From NCBI GenBank assembly GCA_964652025.1, contig CAZYZX010000005.1, positions 62,001 to 126,000 of the forward strand: 64,000 bases of DNA, given 5' to 3'. Below, piece after piece: positions 17,810 to 28,218 of this stretch (its first letter is position 1; the number at the start of each line of letters is the position of its first letter). The DNA is from JAEXOD01 sp964652025. GTDB taxonomy: Bacteria; Bacteroidota; Ignavibacteria; Ignavibacteriales; Melioribacteraceae. The position numbers and the translations under genes were made by a program. The notes under the pieces were generated by a model. It was given only the letters and a program-made list of their open reading frames with translations, made no database searches and was not told the origin of the DNA.

Positions 17810-20191
17810 TTAAAATCTTATTGTTACACCTAAACTAGGTAGTAAAGGTAACATGTTAACTTTATCTATTTTTTGGGTTATTACACCATCTTTATATTCT
17901 TGGTTATAAGTAATAAACCAAGTGTTTTTTCTATTGCCAATATTAATTATTTGTAAATATGGTGCAATAGACCAAGTAGCGTAGTTTTTTTCGTAAGTGA
18001 TACTTAAATCCATACGAATATATGGGGGCAATCTGAAAGAATTTATTTCCGAAGGATATAAATTATAACCTTCTAAATCTTCTTTCCCCGGAACAATCAT
18101 AGTCCAATCTGGCAAAGCACTGCTATAATAAGCAGAACCAGGTGTAGTGATTGGTTGACCAGTAGAATAAACAAAGTTAATACCAATAAGCCATTTTGAG
18201 TCGAATCTATCAGCAGGTTCGTTAAATTTACCATCCCAAAGCGAAACCAAATCTGTATTTAGAACAACGTTAACAACAGAAGTTCTATCGTGTCTTGGGG
18301 TATATTCTTTACCTTGGTTAATTTCATTAAACGTATATTTAGTTTTAGCAAGAGAGTAAGAAATCCAACCCGATAAAGCACCAACATCTTTTCTAAGCAA
18401 AAATTCAATACCGTAAGATTTTCCATCACCTGATAAAAATAATCCTTTAGTTGATGTGTAAATTGGATTACCTGAAGCAGAATAACTTGTTGGTGTAACA
18501 ATAGCATTATAATTCATATTATACATGTAAATATTTTTATAAGTTTTATAATAAACTTCAGTCTCAAATTCAAAAATATTTGCAATTTCTCTTTGGTAAC
18601 TTAAAATAAAGTGTTTAGCTTCAGAGCCTTTTGTGTTTTCGTCTGCAGTAGTCCAAATGCTTGCAAAAAATAAACGCGGAATGCGATTTAAGTATTGATG
18701 ATAAATACCAGTAGCAAATTTTATGTTGCTTTTATCTGTTAACCTATATTTTGCAGAAAATCGAGGGTCAAAGTTAGAGTATTTAGCTTCGCTATTAAAT
18801 AAGTGATGACGCAAGCCAGCATTTAATTCTAAATCCTTAATAGGTTTATAGTTAATGCTGATGTAAGAAGTAGTGTACTGTCTATGTTTGTTAATATCAA
18901 CTAAACCATTATCCCAAGAAAAATTATAAACACCATGTAAAAGTTTTTGTTCAATTCCAAATTTAAGATTAAAGTCGTTCGAGTGGTAATACTCTAAAGC
19001 ACCCTTAAATGCATAATCTGAAAGGTAATTATACTCTTTCATATTAAGAACGTCATCAAAAGAGAAGTTAGATTTAAACTGAGAGAGTGTAGCCCAGAAA
19101 GAAGCAAAAAGCTGTTGACTGAAAAGGTGTTTCCAATTAATGCTACCTGTAGTGTTTCCCCAATCGTAAATAAATTCCATAGATTGCTTTGATTTGTCAT
19201 ATTTAAAGTCTAAAGCATCTTGGCTTTTAAAGAAGCTTACTGTAAGTTTATCGTCTTCAGAGATATCGAAAAACCCTTTTAAGTTGCCATCGTAAAAATA
19301 GTAATTGGGTATTTCATCAACCCAACGAGCATAAGTTTGGTCTATATAAGTGCGTCGAAAACTGCCAGAAATAGAGCCAAAACTACCAACAGGAGTTTGT
19401 AAGGTAGTAGAAGCAGAAAGTAAACTTATATTAAAAACACCTTGAAAATTGTTACGGTTACCGTCTAAGTTGGTAACATCCATAACAGAAGAAAGCCTAC
19501 CGCCATACTCAGCTCCAAATCCACCTTTAGAAAGTTCAACTTTTTTTATTGCATTAGTGTTAAATGTGGAAAAAATACCAAAAGCGTGTTCTGGGTTATA
19601 AACATCGGTACCATCTATAAGGTATAGATTTTGGTCTGGCGTACCGCCTCTAACATAAAGAGCACTGCTAAAATCTGATAATGCAGTTATGCCGGGCACA
19701 GTTTGAAGTGAGCGTAATAAATCTGCTTCAATCATTCGTGGTATAGAATTAATTTGAGCTTGCGAAAATTCCATTTTAGAAACAGGCTTAACGAATAATT
19801 TTTCTATTGTACGAATAGAATCACCTGTTACAACAACTTCTCCGGTTTTAATAACATCGGGTTGTAATCTTATTTTAAGATTGCTTTTTTTAGTTTCATT
19901 AACATCAACTTTAAGCTCAATAGTTTTATATCCTATATAACTTACTACTAAGGTATAATTGCCATCTTTAAGTGAAGGAATTACAAAATACCCACTATTG
20001 TTTGTAGTGCTACCAATATTAAGTTCCTTAATATAAACATTAGCACCTATTAAAGCTTCACCATTAGAATCGTCATAAATAAAACCACTAATTGAGCCAA
20101 TCAATGCATTATTTGCAATAACATAACCATTAAAAGCTAAAAAAATAATTAGTGTTTTAAGTTGCATTAATTTTAAAAAGAGTTTTAACAT
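17810..20191 (-). CDS. TonB-dependent outer-membrane receptor
   Basis: 793 residues. Signal peptide, then a carboxypeptidase-regulatory-like (CarboxypepD_reg) domain at ~30-115 (GSISGFIYDDSNGEALIGAN; YIGYKT). A plug domain follows with motifs DLLRSLQTVPG, YVRGGTPDQNLYLIDG and GFGAEYGGRLSSV, then a ~550-residue beta-barrel ending in the aromatic-basic TIRF typical of outer-membrane porin-like strands. It imports a bulky ligand with TonB-ExbBD energy. The ATG has AGGA nine bases upstream. The stop shares its TAA with the upstream frame of the DUF4249 gene. Substrate not predictable from sequence. Confidence 0.93.
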   Translation of the reverse strand: MLKLFLKLMQLKTLIIFLAFNGYVIANNALIGSISGFIYDDSNGEALIGANVYIKELNIGSTTNNSGYFVIPSLKDGNYTLVVSYIGYKTIELKVDVNETKKSNLKIRLQPDVIKTGEVVVTGDSIRTIEKLFVKPVSKMEFSQAQINSIPRMIEADLLRSLQTVPGITALSDFSSALYVRGGTPDQNLYLIDGTDVYNPEHAFGIFSTFNTNAIKKVELSKGGFGAEYGGRLSSVMDVTNLDGNRNNFQGVFNISLLSASTTLQTPVGSFGSISGSFRRTYIDQTYARWVDEIPNYYFYDGNLKGFFDISEDDKLTVSFFKSQDALDFKYDKSKQSMEFIYDWGNTTGSINWKHLFSQQLFASFWATLSQFKSNFSFDDVLNMKEYNYLSDYAFKGALEYYHSNDFNLKFGIEQKLLHGVYNFSWDNGLVDINKHRQYTTSYISINYKPIKDLELNAGLRHHLFNSEAKYSNFDPRFSAKYRLTDKSNIKFATGIYHQYLNRIPRLFFASIWTTADENTKGSEAKHFILSYQREIANIFEFETEVYYKTYKNIYMYNMNYNAIVTPTSYSASGNPIYTSTKGLFLSGDGKSYGIEFLLRKDVGALSGWISYSLAKTKYTFNEINQGKEYTPRHDRTSVVNVVLNTDLVSLWDGKFNEPADRFDSKWLIGINFVYSTGQPITTPGSAYYSSALPDWTMIVPGKEDLEGYNLYPSEINSFRLPPYIRMDLSITYEKNYATWSIAPYLQIINIGNRKNTWFITYNQEYKDGVITQKIDKVNMLPLLPSLGVTIRF

Positions 20192-20358
20192 ATTGTCCTA
20201 TTAAATTAGTTTTTTGATTGTTTAGCTATTATGACGAAATTTAGATTTAAAAGTTTTAAAGTTAAACTATAATTAGTATATTTAACAATTTTTTAAACTA
20301 AAACAAAAATTGACTTGAATAAGTTTATAACTGTTTTTAGAGATAAAAGGAAGGAAAA

Positions 20359-21648
20359 TTATTTAATAAGTAGCATTTTTTTTGTAATTGTACCAAAATT
20401 AGTTTTTACAGTGTAAAAATAAATACCGGATGTGATATTTTTTGCATTAAAACTAAATAAGTGTGTTCCTTTATGAATTTCACCCATATAAATGGTATTA
20501 ATCTTTTCCCCAATGCTATTAAAAACAGAAATTTCCATATAAGTTTCTGAAGGAATAGAAACGTAAAATTTAGTTTCGGGATTAAATGGATTAGGAAAGT
20601 TTTGTGATACGTTAAAATCGTAGGGTAAAATATTATTACTAAGTTCATCTTTATATATTAATAATTGCAGATTATTAATATTACTAACATCAATTGGCAA
20701 TTTATTTTCTAAGATAAGATTATCATTAACATTTAGGGCAAGTTTAAGGTCATTAAATTCATTATCTGTTTCCTTTTCTATAGTTATTAATAAAGGTTTA
20801 TTTTTTTTATTAATTAAAGTTAAAGGTAAAATTAATACATCGTTATTAGAATTTATAATATATTCCGAATAATAGTTATTATCAATATTTACCGAAATAC
20901 CAAAGTTAACAAAATTATTAAGAGGATATAATTGATTTGATATCAAGTTATTTTCAGCAGTATTTAAGTAAATTTTAGCATTTGCTGTATCAGTATCCGA
21001 AATAACTTTAATTAATAAATAGTTTTGGTATTGGTTAGATTTTTCAAGATTAGAGGAAGCTGGATAAGGTAAAAAGAGTTTATCAAGTTCTTTGCGATTA
21101 TAAAAATAGTAACCTAAATAAGGTTGCATTTTTACAGAAGCATTATCATAATAGCCTTCGTAAAAGTAATAAATTAAATCGTTTTGTAAATTATTTGCTA
21201 AACGAACCGCTTTCCAATCAATTGATTTATCGAATGGGTTAGAGATAAGATTCCAGCCTTTGTGTAAATTAATGTAATAGCCATTATCTTTTAGTGTTAC
21301 TTTTTTTACATTAAAAGGACCAATACTAATATTTCCTTGATTGATAATCCAAAACGCATTGCCGGGAGAAAAAGAAAAATTAGCATCTTTATCTTTTACG
21401 TAAGGTGTGGGTATTCCTTCTCCACTTTCATCAAAAGCCATCCAATTAATTCCCGCAGTACCGGGCAAAATATTTTTAATTGGTATTATAGTATCACCAG
21501 GTATACTAACCATTTTGAAGTTTGTGGGGTCAGTTATATCACTATTTTTTACAGTAAATATACCCGAAACAAGAAAACGATTGTTAACTTGAGCCGATAA
21601 AATGCTTGTTAAAAAGAATAATAATAGATATAATTTTTTTACATCCAT
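20359..21648 (-). CDS. secreted protein with T9SS type A sorting domain
   Basis: 429 residues. N-terminal signal peptide (LYLLLFFLTSILSAQ), a beta-rich central region with no family I recognise, and a ~85-residue C-terminal sorting domain with the hallmark NFPNPFNPET, a central FNSIGEKI and the end SGIYFYTVKT...KKMLLIK. The Por/T9SS machinery uses this domain to move proteins across the outer membrane. Its start overlaps the end of the upstream gene by ten bases and the three genes 23211-20359 read as one operon. Likely a surface or released protein; activity unknown. Confidence 0.85.
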   Translation of the reverse strand: MDVKKLYLLLFFLTSILSAQVNNRFLVSGIFTVKNSDITDPTNFKMVSIPGDTIIPIKNILPGTAGINWMAFDESGEGIPTPYVKDKDANFSFSPGNAFWIINQGNISIGPFNVKKVTLKDNGYYINLHKGWNLISNPFDKSIDWKAVRLANNLQNDLIYYFYEGYYDNASVKMQPYLGYYFYNRKELDKLFLPYPASSNLEKSNQYQNYLLIKVISDTDTANAKIYLNTAENNLISNQLYPLNNFVNFGISVNIDNNYYSEYIINSNNDVLILPLTLINKKNKPLLITIEKETDNEFNDLKLALNVNDNLILENKLPIDVSNINNLQLLIYKDELSNNILPYDFNVSQNFPNPFNPETKFYVSIPSETYMEISVFNSIGEKINTIYMGEIHKGTHLFSFNAKNITSGIYFYTVKTNFGTITKKMLLIK

Positions 21649-22358
21649 CCTAAAAATATTCCTCCCCCAATAAATAATTTATCTTTAATATAAGCGGAAT
21701 TATTAAAGTATTTAGTATACTCTGCTTGTAAAAAGAGATTTTTAAATTTAAACATTACAGAAGAATTAATGCCAATATTAACTAAGTAAGTATTCTTATT
21801 ATTATAGTTTGTTTTTAAGTGATTAATTTTAAGTCCTGCTTCAGGGTAAAGGTATCCCCAAAAAAGCGAAAAAGGAATATAATTAACAGCAAGCTCTGTA
21901 TAAGAAAGTTTTAAGTTATTAGAAAGCTTGGTGCCATTAGGAGGAACGGGAGGTATGGCAAAATTTAGTTTTATACTATTTAAGTCTAATTCGTTTTGAT
22001 AAAACGATACGCTATAAGAAAGAGGACTTGTTATAACTTTAAATGTTAATGGAGTAAAAGAAATTTTAGTTGTTTTAGTATAATAAGGTACATAAACAGC
22101 GCGATTAATTAAATCCAACTTAGGAGATTCGCTATAAATGGAATATGAAAAATAAGCCCCATTAATAATTTTACGAAGTCTTGTTTCATAAAAACCGTTT
22201 AAACGATAAAAAGAAAGAGAATCATCAGAAATTGGTGTGGTAAAATAATTTAAAATATCAGAAATAATAAAAATTCCTTTTTTTTGAGGATAAATATTAG
22301 ACGAAAATAGTAATAAAATTAAAAAAAGTTTTAATGTAAATTTATTATAATGGTTCAA
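21639..22358 (-). CDS. hypothetical exported protein, probable outer-membrane beta-barrel
   Basis: 239 residues. Signal peptide (LFLILLLFSSNIYPQ) followed by alternating hydrophobic/polar strands with Tyr and Phe at turns and a C-terminal FIGGGIFLGWM that resembles a last barrel strand. I do not recognise the family. It overlaps both neighbours (14 bases with the upstream lipoprotein gene, 10 with the downstream T9SS protein), so the three are tightly coupled and probably work together at the cell surface. Confidence 0.6.
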   Translation of the reverse strand: MNHYNKFTLKLFLILLLFSSNIYPQKKGIFIISDILNYFTTPISDDSLSFYRLNGFYETRLRKIINGAYFSYSIYSESPKLDLINRAVYVPYYTKTTKISFTPLTFKVITSPLSYSVSFYQNELDLNSIKLNFAIPPVPPNGTKLSNNLKLSYTELAVNYIPFSLFWGYLYPEAGLKINHLKTNYNNKNTYLVNIGINSSVMFKFKNLFLQAEYTKYFNNSAYIKDKLFIGGGIFLGWM

Positions 22359-23211
22359 TTATCACATCTCCTCTTGTTGTTCTGCCACCTAAAACAATAA
22401 TATTTACATCAGAATTTTTCTTATAGCCGTTTTTAGTTGCAATAATATTATATTTGTTGCTACCGGATAAACGAATGACTTGAGGAATGGTATAATTTCC
22501 TTGTGAGTCTGTTAAAACGGAAGCAGTTGGAGGATTAGTAGTTATATTAACACCGGCAACGGGTAACCCTGTTTTAGAATCTGAGACAGTGCCTTCAATA
22601 ACGCCATAAATTGGTTCAAGCGTTAAGTTAACATTAATTTTAGTGCTATCGGCAAATCTAACAACTTTGGTAGCTATATCATAAGCATTAGATTTATTAG
22701 CTGTAATAGTGTAATCTGTATTTCTTTGGATTAAAATATTAGAAATTGTAAAGTTACCGTTATTATCTGTATAAACTACACCTGTAGTAGGAGTTGTGGA
22801 AATTGTAACACCAAAAATGCCGCTATTAGTAACTACATCTATTATTTTACCAGATATAGACCCATATCTTAATTCTTGAAGCACAAAATCCCCAATAACA
22901 ACTTTTCCGGTATCCACTTTAACTGATATTTCTTCTGAGTAGTAACCAGTTTTAGATGCTCTAATTGTATAAGTACCGGGGGATATTTTATCTATAATAT
23001 AAGTGCCATCAATATTAGTAGTTACACTTGCAGATGAACCGGTTGTAGATATTAAAACTTGTGGTATAGCTTCTCCAGTTTTAGCAGAAATTACTTTACC
23101 AATTATTTTTTCTTTAACAGCTTCTGTTGTGCTTACAGGGTCACTTTTAGTGCTGCACCCAATTATAAACCAAGTTAATAAAAATAATATATAAATTTTT
23201 AATTTGACCAT
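22345..23211 (-). CDS. lipoprotein with three carboxypeptidase-regulatory-like repeats
   Basis: 288 residues. Lipobox FIIGC near residue 20, then three ~80-residue CarboxypepD_reg-like beta-sandwich repeats, each opening with a GKV/GKI/GTV strand and carrying a G-(T/N)-Y/F-T-I core (DGTYIIDKI, NGNFTISNI, QGNYTIPQV). These are adhesion or scaffold-like modules with no catalytic site. A GTG at 23226 is in frame, but the ATG at 23211 has GGGA upstream and a cleaner signal peptide, so I use that. First gene of a three-gene operon. Confidence 0.78.
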   Translation of the reverse strand: MVKLKIYILFLLTWFIIGCSTKSDPVSTTEAVKEKIIGKVISAKTGEAIPQVLISTTGSSASVTTNIDGTYIIDKISPGTYTIRASKTGYYSEEISVKVDTGKVVIGDFVLQELRYGSISGKIIDVVTNSGIFGVTISTTPTTGVVYTDNNGNFTISNILIQRNTDYTITANKSNAYDIATKVVRFADSTKINVNLTLEPIYGVIEGTVSDSKTGLPVAGVNITTNPPTASVLTDSQGNYTIPQVIRLSGSNKYNIIATKNGYKKNSDVNIIVLGGRTTRGDVIIEPL

Positions 23212-23463
23212 AAACTTAAATCCCACTAATTAACCATTAAATTAACAATAATTATACCAATTAAAAACTTTAAAAAAAATTATCTATAATAACTTAATAT
23301 AAAATAAACATGTGTAATATTAGCCAAATGTTTAATAATTAAACTTTTATATTAATTATAATGTCTAATAATTTAAAAAAGTACCAAAAATATGCATGGG
23401 GAATTTATTATAATAATGTTATATTTAAAGAACAATTCTTTTTAAAATAGAATAAGGATTTTA

Positions 23464-25698
23464 ATGAAATTTGCTTTACATTTAATGCTGTTATGGGGGA
23501 TATTGCTTAGTAGTTCTAACATTGTAAAAGGACAAGGGACAGGGATACTAAGAGGATTTGTAACAGATATCAATAATGGCGAAGTTTTAGCATATGGGAA
23601 TGTTTTTGTAAAAGAAGCAAAAACAGGTGCTTCTACAGATGCAAATGGTTATTATTATATTACTGGTATTCCTGCGGGTAAAACTTATACTGTAGTTTAC
23701 TCTTATGTTGGATATAAGACTAAAGAATTAAGTGTAGCAATAGTAGCGGGAAAAATAACACAACAAAATGTATCGTTAGAGCCTTCGAGCTATCAGTTGC
23801 AAACAATTGAAAAAGTAGAAAAAGCGATATCAATAGAAAAAAACTCTACAAACTTAGGGCTGCAAAGAATATCAATAAAAGAATTAGAAAAATTACCCAA
23901 AGGAGTAGAGACTGATGTATTTCGCTCACTGCAGTATATACCAGGAGTAAAATCTACTGGTGATGTTTCTGCAAGGTATTATGTACGTGGTGGGTCAAGT
24001 AATCAAAACTTAGTCCTTTTTAATGGTGCAACAATTTATAATCCTTTTCATGCATTAGGTTTGTTTAGTGTAATAGACCCTGAAACGATAAATAATGTTG
24101 AGTTTTACAAAGGAGGATTTAGTGCAGAGTATGGTGGAAGAGTTTCTAGTGTGTTAAAGGTATTAACTAAAGATGGCAATAGAAATAATTACTCTGCAAA
24201 AGCTTCAGCAAGTTTATTAACGGGTAAAATTTTAGCAGAGGGACCATTGGGTAAAGGTTCGTTTTTATTAACTGGAAGAAAAAGTATTAACAACAATATT
24301 TTGAAGAAGTTTTTAGATGATAAATCTGTGCCAATGGATTTTTATGATATTTCTTTTAAAGTTAATACACCTAATCCTTTTATTGAAAATGGAAAGTTTA
24401 TAATATATGGATTTTTAAGTGAGGATAAATTAAATAATAATAACCCATTAAAAGAAGATTTTAATTGGAAGAATAATATTTTTGGATTTGAGTGGCAACA
24501 GGTGTATGATAGTCCATTAATTAGCAAATTTAGTGTTACACACAGTGAGTTTAATGGTAAATTAATACCCAATTTAAGTAATACAAAAGCGCGTAGCAAT
24601 ATGCTTAATGATAATACAATTGCCTTTGATATGAATTATATTTATGAAAGTAAAGATGAGCTTGGATTAGGTGCATCTTTAAAAACAATAAGCGCAAAAT
24701 TGAAGCTTGAAAACCAAAACGGAGCTTTAACAGAGTTAGATGACTTTGGTGGTAATTTTACTGCTTATATAAAATATAAATTTTTAAGATTTGAAAACTT
24801 AGGTATTGATTTAGGTTTAAGAGCAAATACAGTTTCTTTTACACCAAGTGGAGAGTTCTTTTTAGAACCCAGATTTAGTTTTACATATAGAATTGATCCA
24901 CAAATTGCTATTAAAGGGGCTTATGGTGTTTATCAACAGGAAATTACAACTTTATCGGATGAAAAGGAAGTTATTTCTCTTTTTGAGCCATACATTATTA
25001 CTCCAGAATATTTAAAGCCAACAAGAGCAGAGCATTATGTTGGTGGTTTAGAGCTTGATATTACAAGCAAACTAAATTTTCAAAGCGAAGTGTATTACAA
25101 AAAAGTACTTAATTTACCTTTGATAAATGAGAACAAAATATACAATAGTGATAAAGATTTTGTAAGTGGTGAATCTGAAGCATACGGAAGTGAATTTATG
25201 CTTAAGTATTCAGATTTACCTTTTTCGTTTACTGTTTCTTATTCTTTAAGTTATGCATACAATATGCTAAATGGTAAAAGGTTTTACCCAAAATATGATA
25301 GCAGGCATAATTTGAATATTATATTAGATTATAACTTTGGTAATGATTGGATTGCGAATGTAATATGGACATATAACACAGGATTGCCTTTTACTAAGCT
25401 AATAGGTTATTATGATAAGTTATATGTAAATGATTTTTATTCTAATTGGTTGTTTTATGGTAGTTTTATTCCTTATGCAATTTTGGGTGATAAAAATATT
25501 GGACGCTTACCCGATTATCATAGGTTAGATTTATCTATATCGAAAAAGTTTAATTTAAGTTTTGCAAATATATATTTAGATTTTAGCATTATAAATGTAT
25601 ATAACAGAAAAAATATATTTTATTTTAAGCGAGATACAGGCGAACGAGTTAACATGCTGCCATTTTTACCATCTGCAACTATAAAGGTGGAAATATGA
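23464..25698 (+). CDS. TonB-dependent outer-membrane receptor
   Basis: 744 residues. Signal peptide, CarboxypepD_reg-like domain at ~28-110 (SYVGYKTKEL), plug with DVFRSLQYIPGV, YVRGGSSNQNLVLFNG and GFSAEYGGRVSSV, then a barrel ending IKVEI. It has the same architecture as the receptor at 17810-20191 but is clearly diverged. AAGGA lies six bases before the ATG. The ATGA overlap with the DUF4249 gene shows coupled translation. Transport substrate unknown. Confidence 0.92.
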   Translation: MKFALHLMLLWGILLSSSNIVKGQGTGILRGFVTDINNGEVLAYGNVFVKEAKTGASTDANGYYYITGIPAGKTYTVVYSYVGYKTKELSVAIVAGKITQQNVSLEPSSYQLQTIEKVEKAISIEKNSTNLGLQRISIKELEKLPKGVETDVFRSLQYIPGVKSTGDVSARYYVRGGSSNQNLVLFNGATIYNPFHALGLFSVIDPETINNVEFYKGGFSAEYGGRVSSVLKVLTKDGNRNNYSAKASASLLTGKILAEGPLGKGSFLLTGRKSINNNILKKFLDDKSVPMDFYDISFKVNTPNPFIENGKFIIYGFLSEDKLNNNNPLKEDFNWKNNIFGFEWQQVYDSPLISKFSVTHSEFNGKLIPNLSNTKARSNMLNDNTIAFDMNYIYESKDELGLGASLKTISAKLKLENQNGALTELDDFGGNFTAYIKYKFLRFENLGIDLGLRANTVSFTPSGEFFLEPRFSFTYRIDPQIAIKGAYGVYQQEITTLSDEKEVISLFEPYIITPEYLKPTRAEHYVGGLELDITSKLNFQSEVYYKKVLNLPLINENKIYNSDKDFVSGESEAYGSEFMLKYSDLPFSFTVSYSLSYAYNMLNGKRFYPKYDSRHNLNIILDYNFGNDWIANVIWTYNTGLPFTKLIGYYDKLYVNDFYSNWLFYGSFIPYAILGDKNIGRLPDYHRLDLSISKKFNLSFANIYLDFSIINVYNRKNIFYFKRDTGERVNMLPFLPSATIKVEI

Positions 25699-26660
25699 AA
25701 AAAAGATTAATATATTTATTGGGATTATTTAGCTTATTCTTTATTTCTTGTGAGGAAAATTTTAATCCTAATGGGGAATTGCGAGAGATATACAGTGTAA
25801 ATTGTATCTTACGCTGCGATACAACTTATCAAATGTTAACAATTAGTAAAGCATATCAAATAGAGGGGACAAATCCATTAGATTATAACGAAGATCCAAC
25901 AATAAAAGGGGCAGAAGTAAAAATTTATTACGATGATAAAGTAGTAACATTTAGAGATACAAGTATTGCCAGAGTTGATACTTCGCGTTACAAATCTAAA
26001 ATTTATTATTACTATGCCAAAAATTTTAAGCCAGAAGAGAACAAAGAATATTATATAGATATTTTATTGCCAAATGGTAGAAGGTTAAGTTCTGTAACAC
26101 GAACACCAGAAACTTTAGAATTTATTAAACAAACAAGTAGTTTGCTTGTTACTAACGAGCCTTTACAACAATTAAGTTATTTTTGGAAAATTACAAATAA
26201 TGACGTTGTTTATGTACCAAAATTAACTTTTTACTACTATAAAACTGTTAATGGCGTTAAAACAAAGTATAAAAAGCAAATACCATTAAGATATGAAAAA
26301 CGTGGGGATAATTATGTAGAGGTATATCCTAAGCCAGATAAACACCCTTATGTTTTTTATGATATGGCTGTTGTAAGGCAAGCTTTTGAAGATATAAGCA
26401 AAGGAGACCCATATAAGGGGAATTATTCTATTGTATCAGGGACGTATTTTGAATTATTAGTTTTAGATGCAAATTTATCTGCTTATTATTCCACATCAAA
26501 CTCTGCATATGGCGAGTTTTCTGTAAAAATAGATGAGACCGATTTTTCTAATATAAAAAACGGTTTAGGCGTGTTTGGTTCTTATATTCATCAAGAAATT
26601 AGGGTATCTTTTGCGGAAGATTTTGTAAATTCCTTTGGCTATGCATTAGTATTTAATTAA
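25695..26660 (+). CDS. DUF4249-type lipoprotein
   Basis: 321 residues. Signal peptide and lipobox FFISC (Cys ~19). Early strand motifs are typical of DUF4249 (GELREIYSVNCILRCD; a KGAEVKIYYDD segment), then a long beta-rich body. It is the partner of the receptor just upstream and the counterpart of the lipoprotein at 16917-17798. Probably sits on the outer membrane next to the receptor. No enzymatic motif visible. Confidence 0.75.
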   Translation: MKKRLIYLLGLFSLFFISCEENFNPNGELREIYSVNCILRCDTTYQMLTISKAYQIEGTNPLDYNEDPTIKGAEVKIYYDDKVVTFRDTSIARVDTSRYKSKIYYYYAKNFKPEENKEYYIDILLPNGRRLSSVTRTPETLEFIKQTSSLLVTNEPLQQLSYFWKITNNDVVYVPKLTFYYYKTVNGVKTKYKKQIPLRYEKRGDNYVEVYPKPDKHPYVFYDMAVVRQAFEDISKGDPYKGNYSIVSGTYFELLVLDANLSAYYSTSNSAYGEFSVKIDETDFSNIKNGLGVFGSYIHQEIRVSFAEDFVNSFGYALVFN

Positions 26661-26674
26661 ACAAGAAAGAGAAA

Positions 26675-28105
26675 ATGAAAAAAGTAATATTAATAAGTTT
26701 ATTATTGACTTTAATAATTGGTTGTGAAAAAGAAGTATATGTAACTCCGCCATTAGATCCACCTGATAACGGCTATGCGTATATTAATTCTATACCACAA
26801 GGTGCAACAATTTTTTTGAATGGTAAAAATACAGGGAAAGTTACGCCCGATAGTTTGGTATTTATTGAATATGGTGCTTCTGTAATAAAATTAAGGAAGG
26901 AAGGATTTTATGATTCTTCATTTACAGTTGTATTTGCCAAAGATGTTAAAAATACTTTTAACATAGATTTTACAAAAAACCCAAGAATGAAGGGGAGCAT
27001 TAGTTTTACATCTAATCCATCTGGAGCTGCAATATTTATAAATGATTCCTCAATTAGTAAGGTGACCCCTTATACCTTAACGGGAATTATTCCTGGTGAG
27101 TATAATATTAAATATAAAAAAGTTGGATATAGAGATGGAACCGCGAAAGCAAAGGTAACAAGTGGAACAAATGTTGCAACTTATATTGTGTTGCAAGATA
27201 CCACAAAATGGGTGGATTACAAAGTAAATAACAGCGGCTTGGTAAGTGATTTTATTACTGCATTAGAAGTTGATGATAATAATAGAATATGGGCAGGTAC
27301 AGATGGAAATGGAATATCTGTATTTGATGGGAATAATTGGGTTAATTATAATAAAAGTAACACAATGCTTACAAGTGATAGAATAACTGTAATTAAAAAA
27401 GATAACAATGGTAATTTATGGATTGGTACAGAAAGCGGTTTAGCTAAGTATTATAACGGATTTTGGGAAATATTTACAACAGTTAATAGTAACTTACCAA
27501 ATAATTATATTACTGCAATTACAGCAAATAATAACGAGGTTTGGATTGGTACGAAATCGGGTTTAGTTAAATATAGTAATAACAATTTTGAAGTATTTAA
27601 CACTAATAATAGTGGGTTGCCCGATAATTGGATTACAGCAGTTGGATTTGGTTTTAATAATAAGTTATATGTTGGAACATATTATAATGGATTAGTAGAA
27701 AAAGATGGAAGTAACTACATAGTTTTTGCTAAACCAAATTATACAATGCCGGGGAATTCCATAACGGCTATAAATTATAATAGAAATGATAAATTATGGG
27801 TTGGGCATTTGCCAACATCATCAGATGTAGGTGGTTTAAGTTATTATAATGGTACAAGGTTTACTACCGTTACAGGGTTAAGTGTGAATAAAATAAATTA
27901 TATTTTTACAGATAGCAAGAACTTAACATGGATAAGCACAGATGATGGAATTGTAACAATTGACCAAAGTTTATTAAAAACTTTTATTTTAGTACAAAAC
28001 AGTGGATTGACCAATAATTTTGTAAGAACAATTTTACAAGATAAAAATGGGGCTATTTGGATTGCAACTTATGGTGGCGGTGTTTGTAAATATAAAAAGT
28101 ATTGA
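26675..28105 (+). CDS. lipoprotein with PEGA repeats and a two-component-regulator-type beta-propeller
   Basis: 476 residues. Lipobox LIIGC. Two PEGA domains (~35-95 and ~107-165; GYAYINSIPQGATIFLNG and GSISFTSNPSGAAIFIND) are followed by repeated Reg_prop blades with recurring ITAL/ITVI...NNGNLWIGT-GLAKY-NG patterns from ~175 to the end. PEGA domains are linked to surface-layer or sugar binding, and Reg_prop blades are common in sensor ectodomains. Here there is no kinase domain, so it is an exported stand-alone propeller. Fourteen bases after the DUF4249 gene, so same operon; perhaps an accessory ligand-binding protein. Confidence 0.82.
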   Translation: MKKVILISLLLTLIIGCEKEVYVTPPLDPPDNGYAYINSIPQGATIFLNGKNTGKVTPDSLVFIEYGASVIKLRKEGFYDSSFTVVFAKDVKNTFNIDFTKNPRMKGSISFTSNPSGAAIFINDSSISKVTPYTLTGIIPGEYNIKYKKVGYRDGTAKAKVTSGTNVATYIVLQDTTKWVDYKVNNSGLVSDFITALEVDDNNRIWAGTDGNGISVFDGNNWVNYNKSNTMLTSDRITVIKKDNNGNLWIGTESGLAKYYNGFWEIFTTVNSNLPNNYITAITANNNEVWIGTKSGLVKYSNNNFEVFNTNNSGLPDNWITAVGFGFNNKLYVGTYYNGLVEKDGSNYIVFAKPNYTMPGNSITAINYNRNDKLWVGHLPTSSDVGGLSYYNGTRFTTVTGLSVNKINYIFTDSKNLTWISTDDGIVTIDQSLLKTFILVQNSGLTNNFVRTILQDKNGAIWIATYGGGVCKYKKY

Positions 28106-28218
28106 AACATTTTAATTTTGTAATTTTATAATAAAAGTGTTTATTAAATTGCTATTAATAATAGTAATAGTTAAATTTTAAGCTTAAATTTTTTTTATTT
28201 TTAATAATTGGAGAAACA

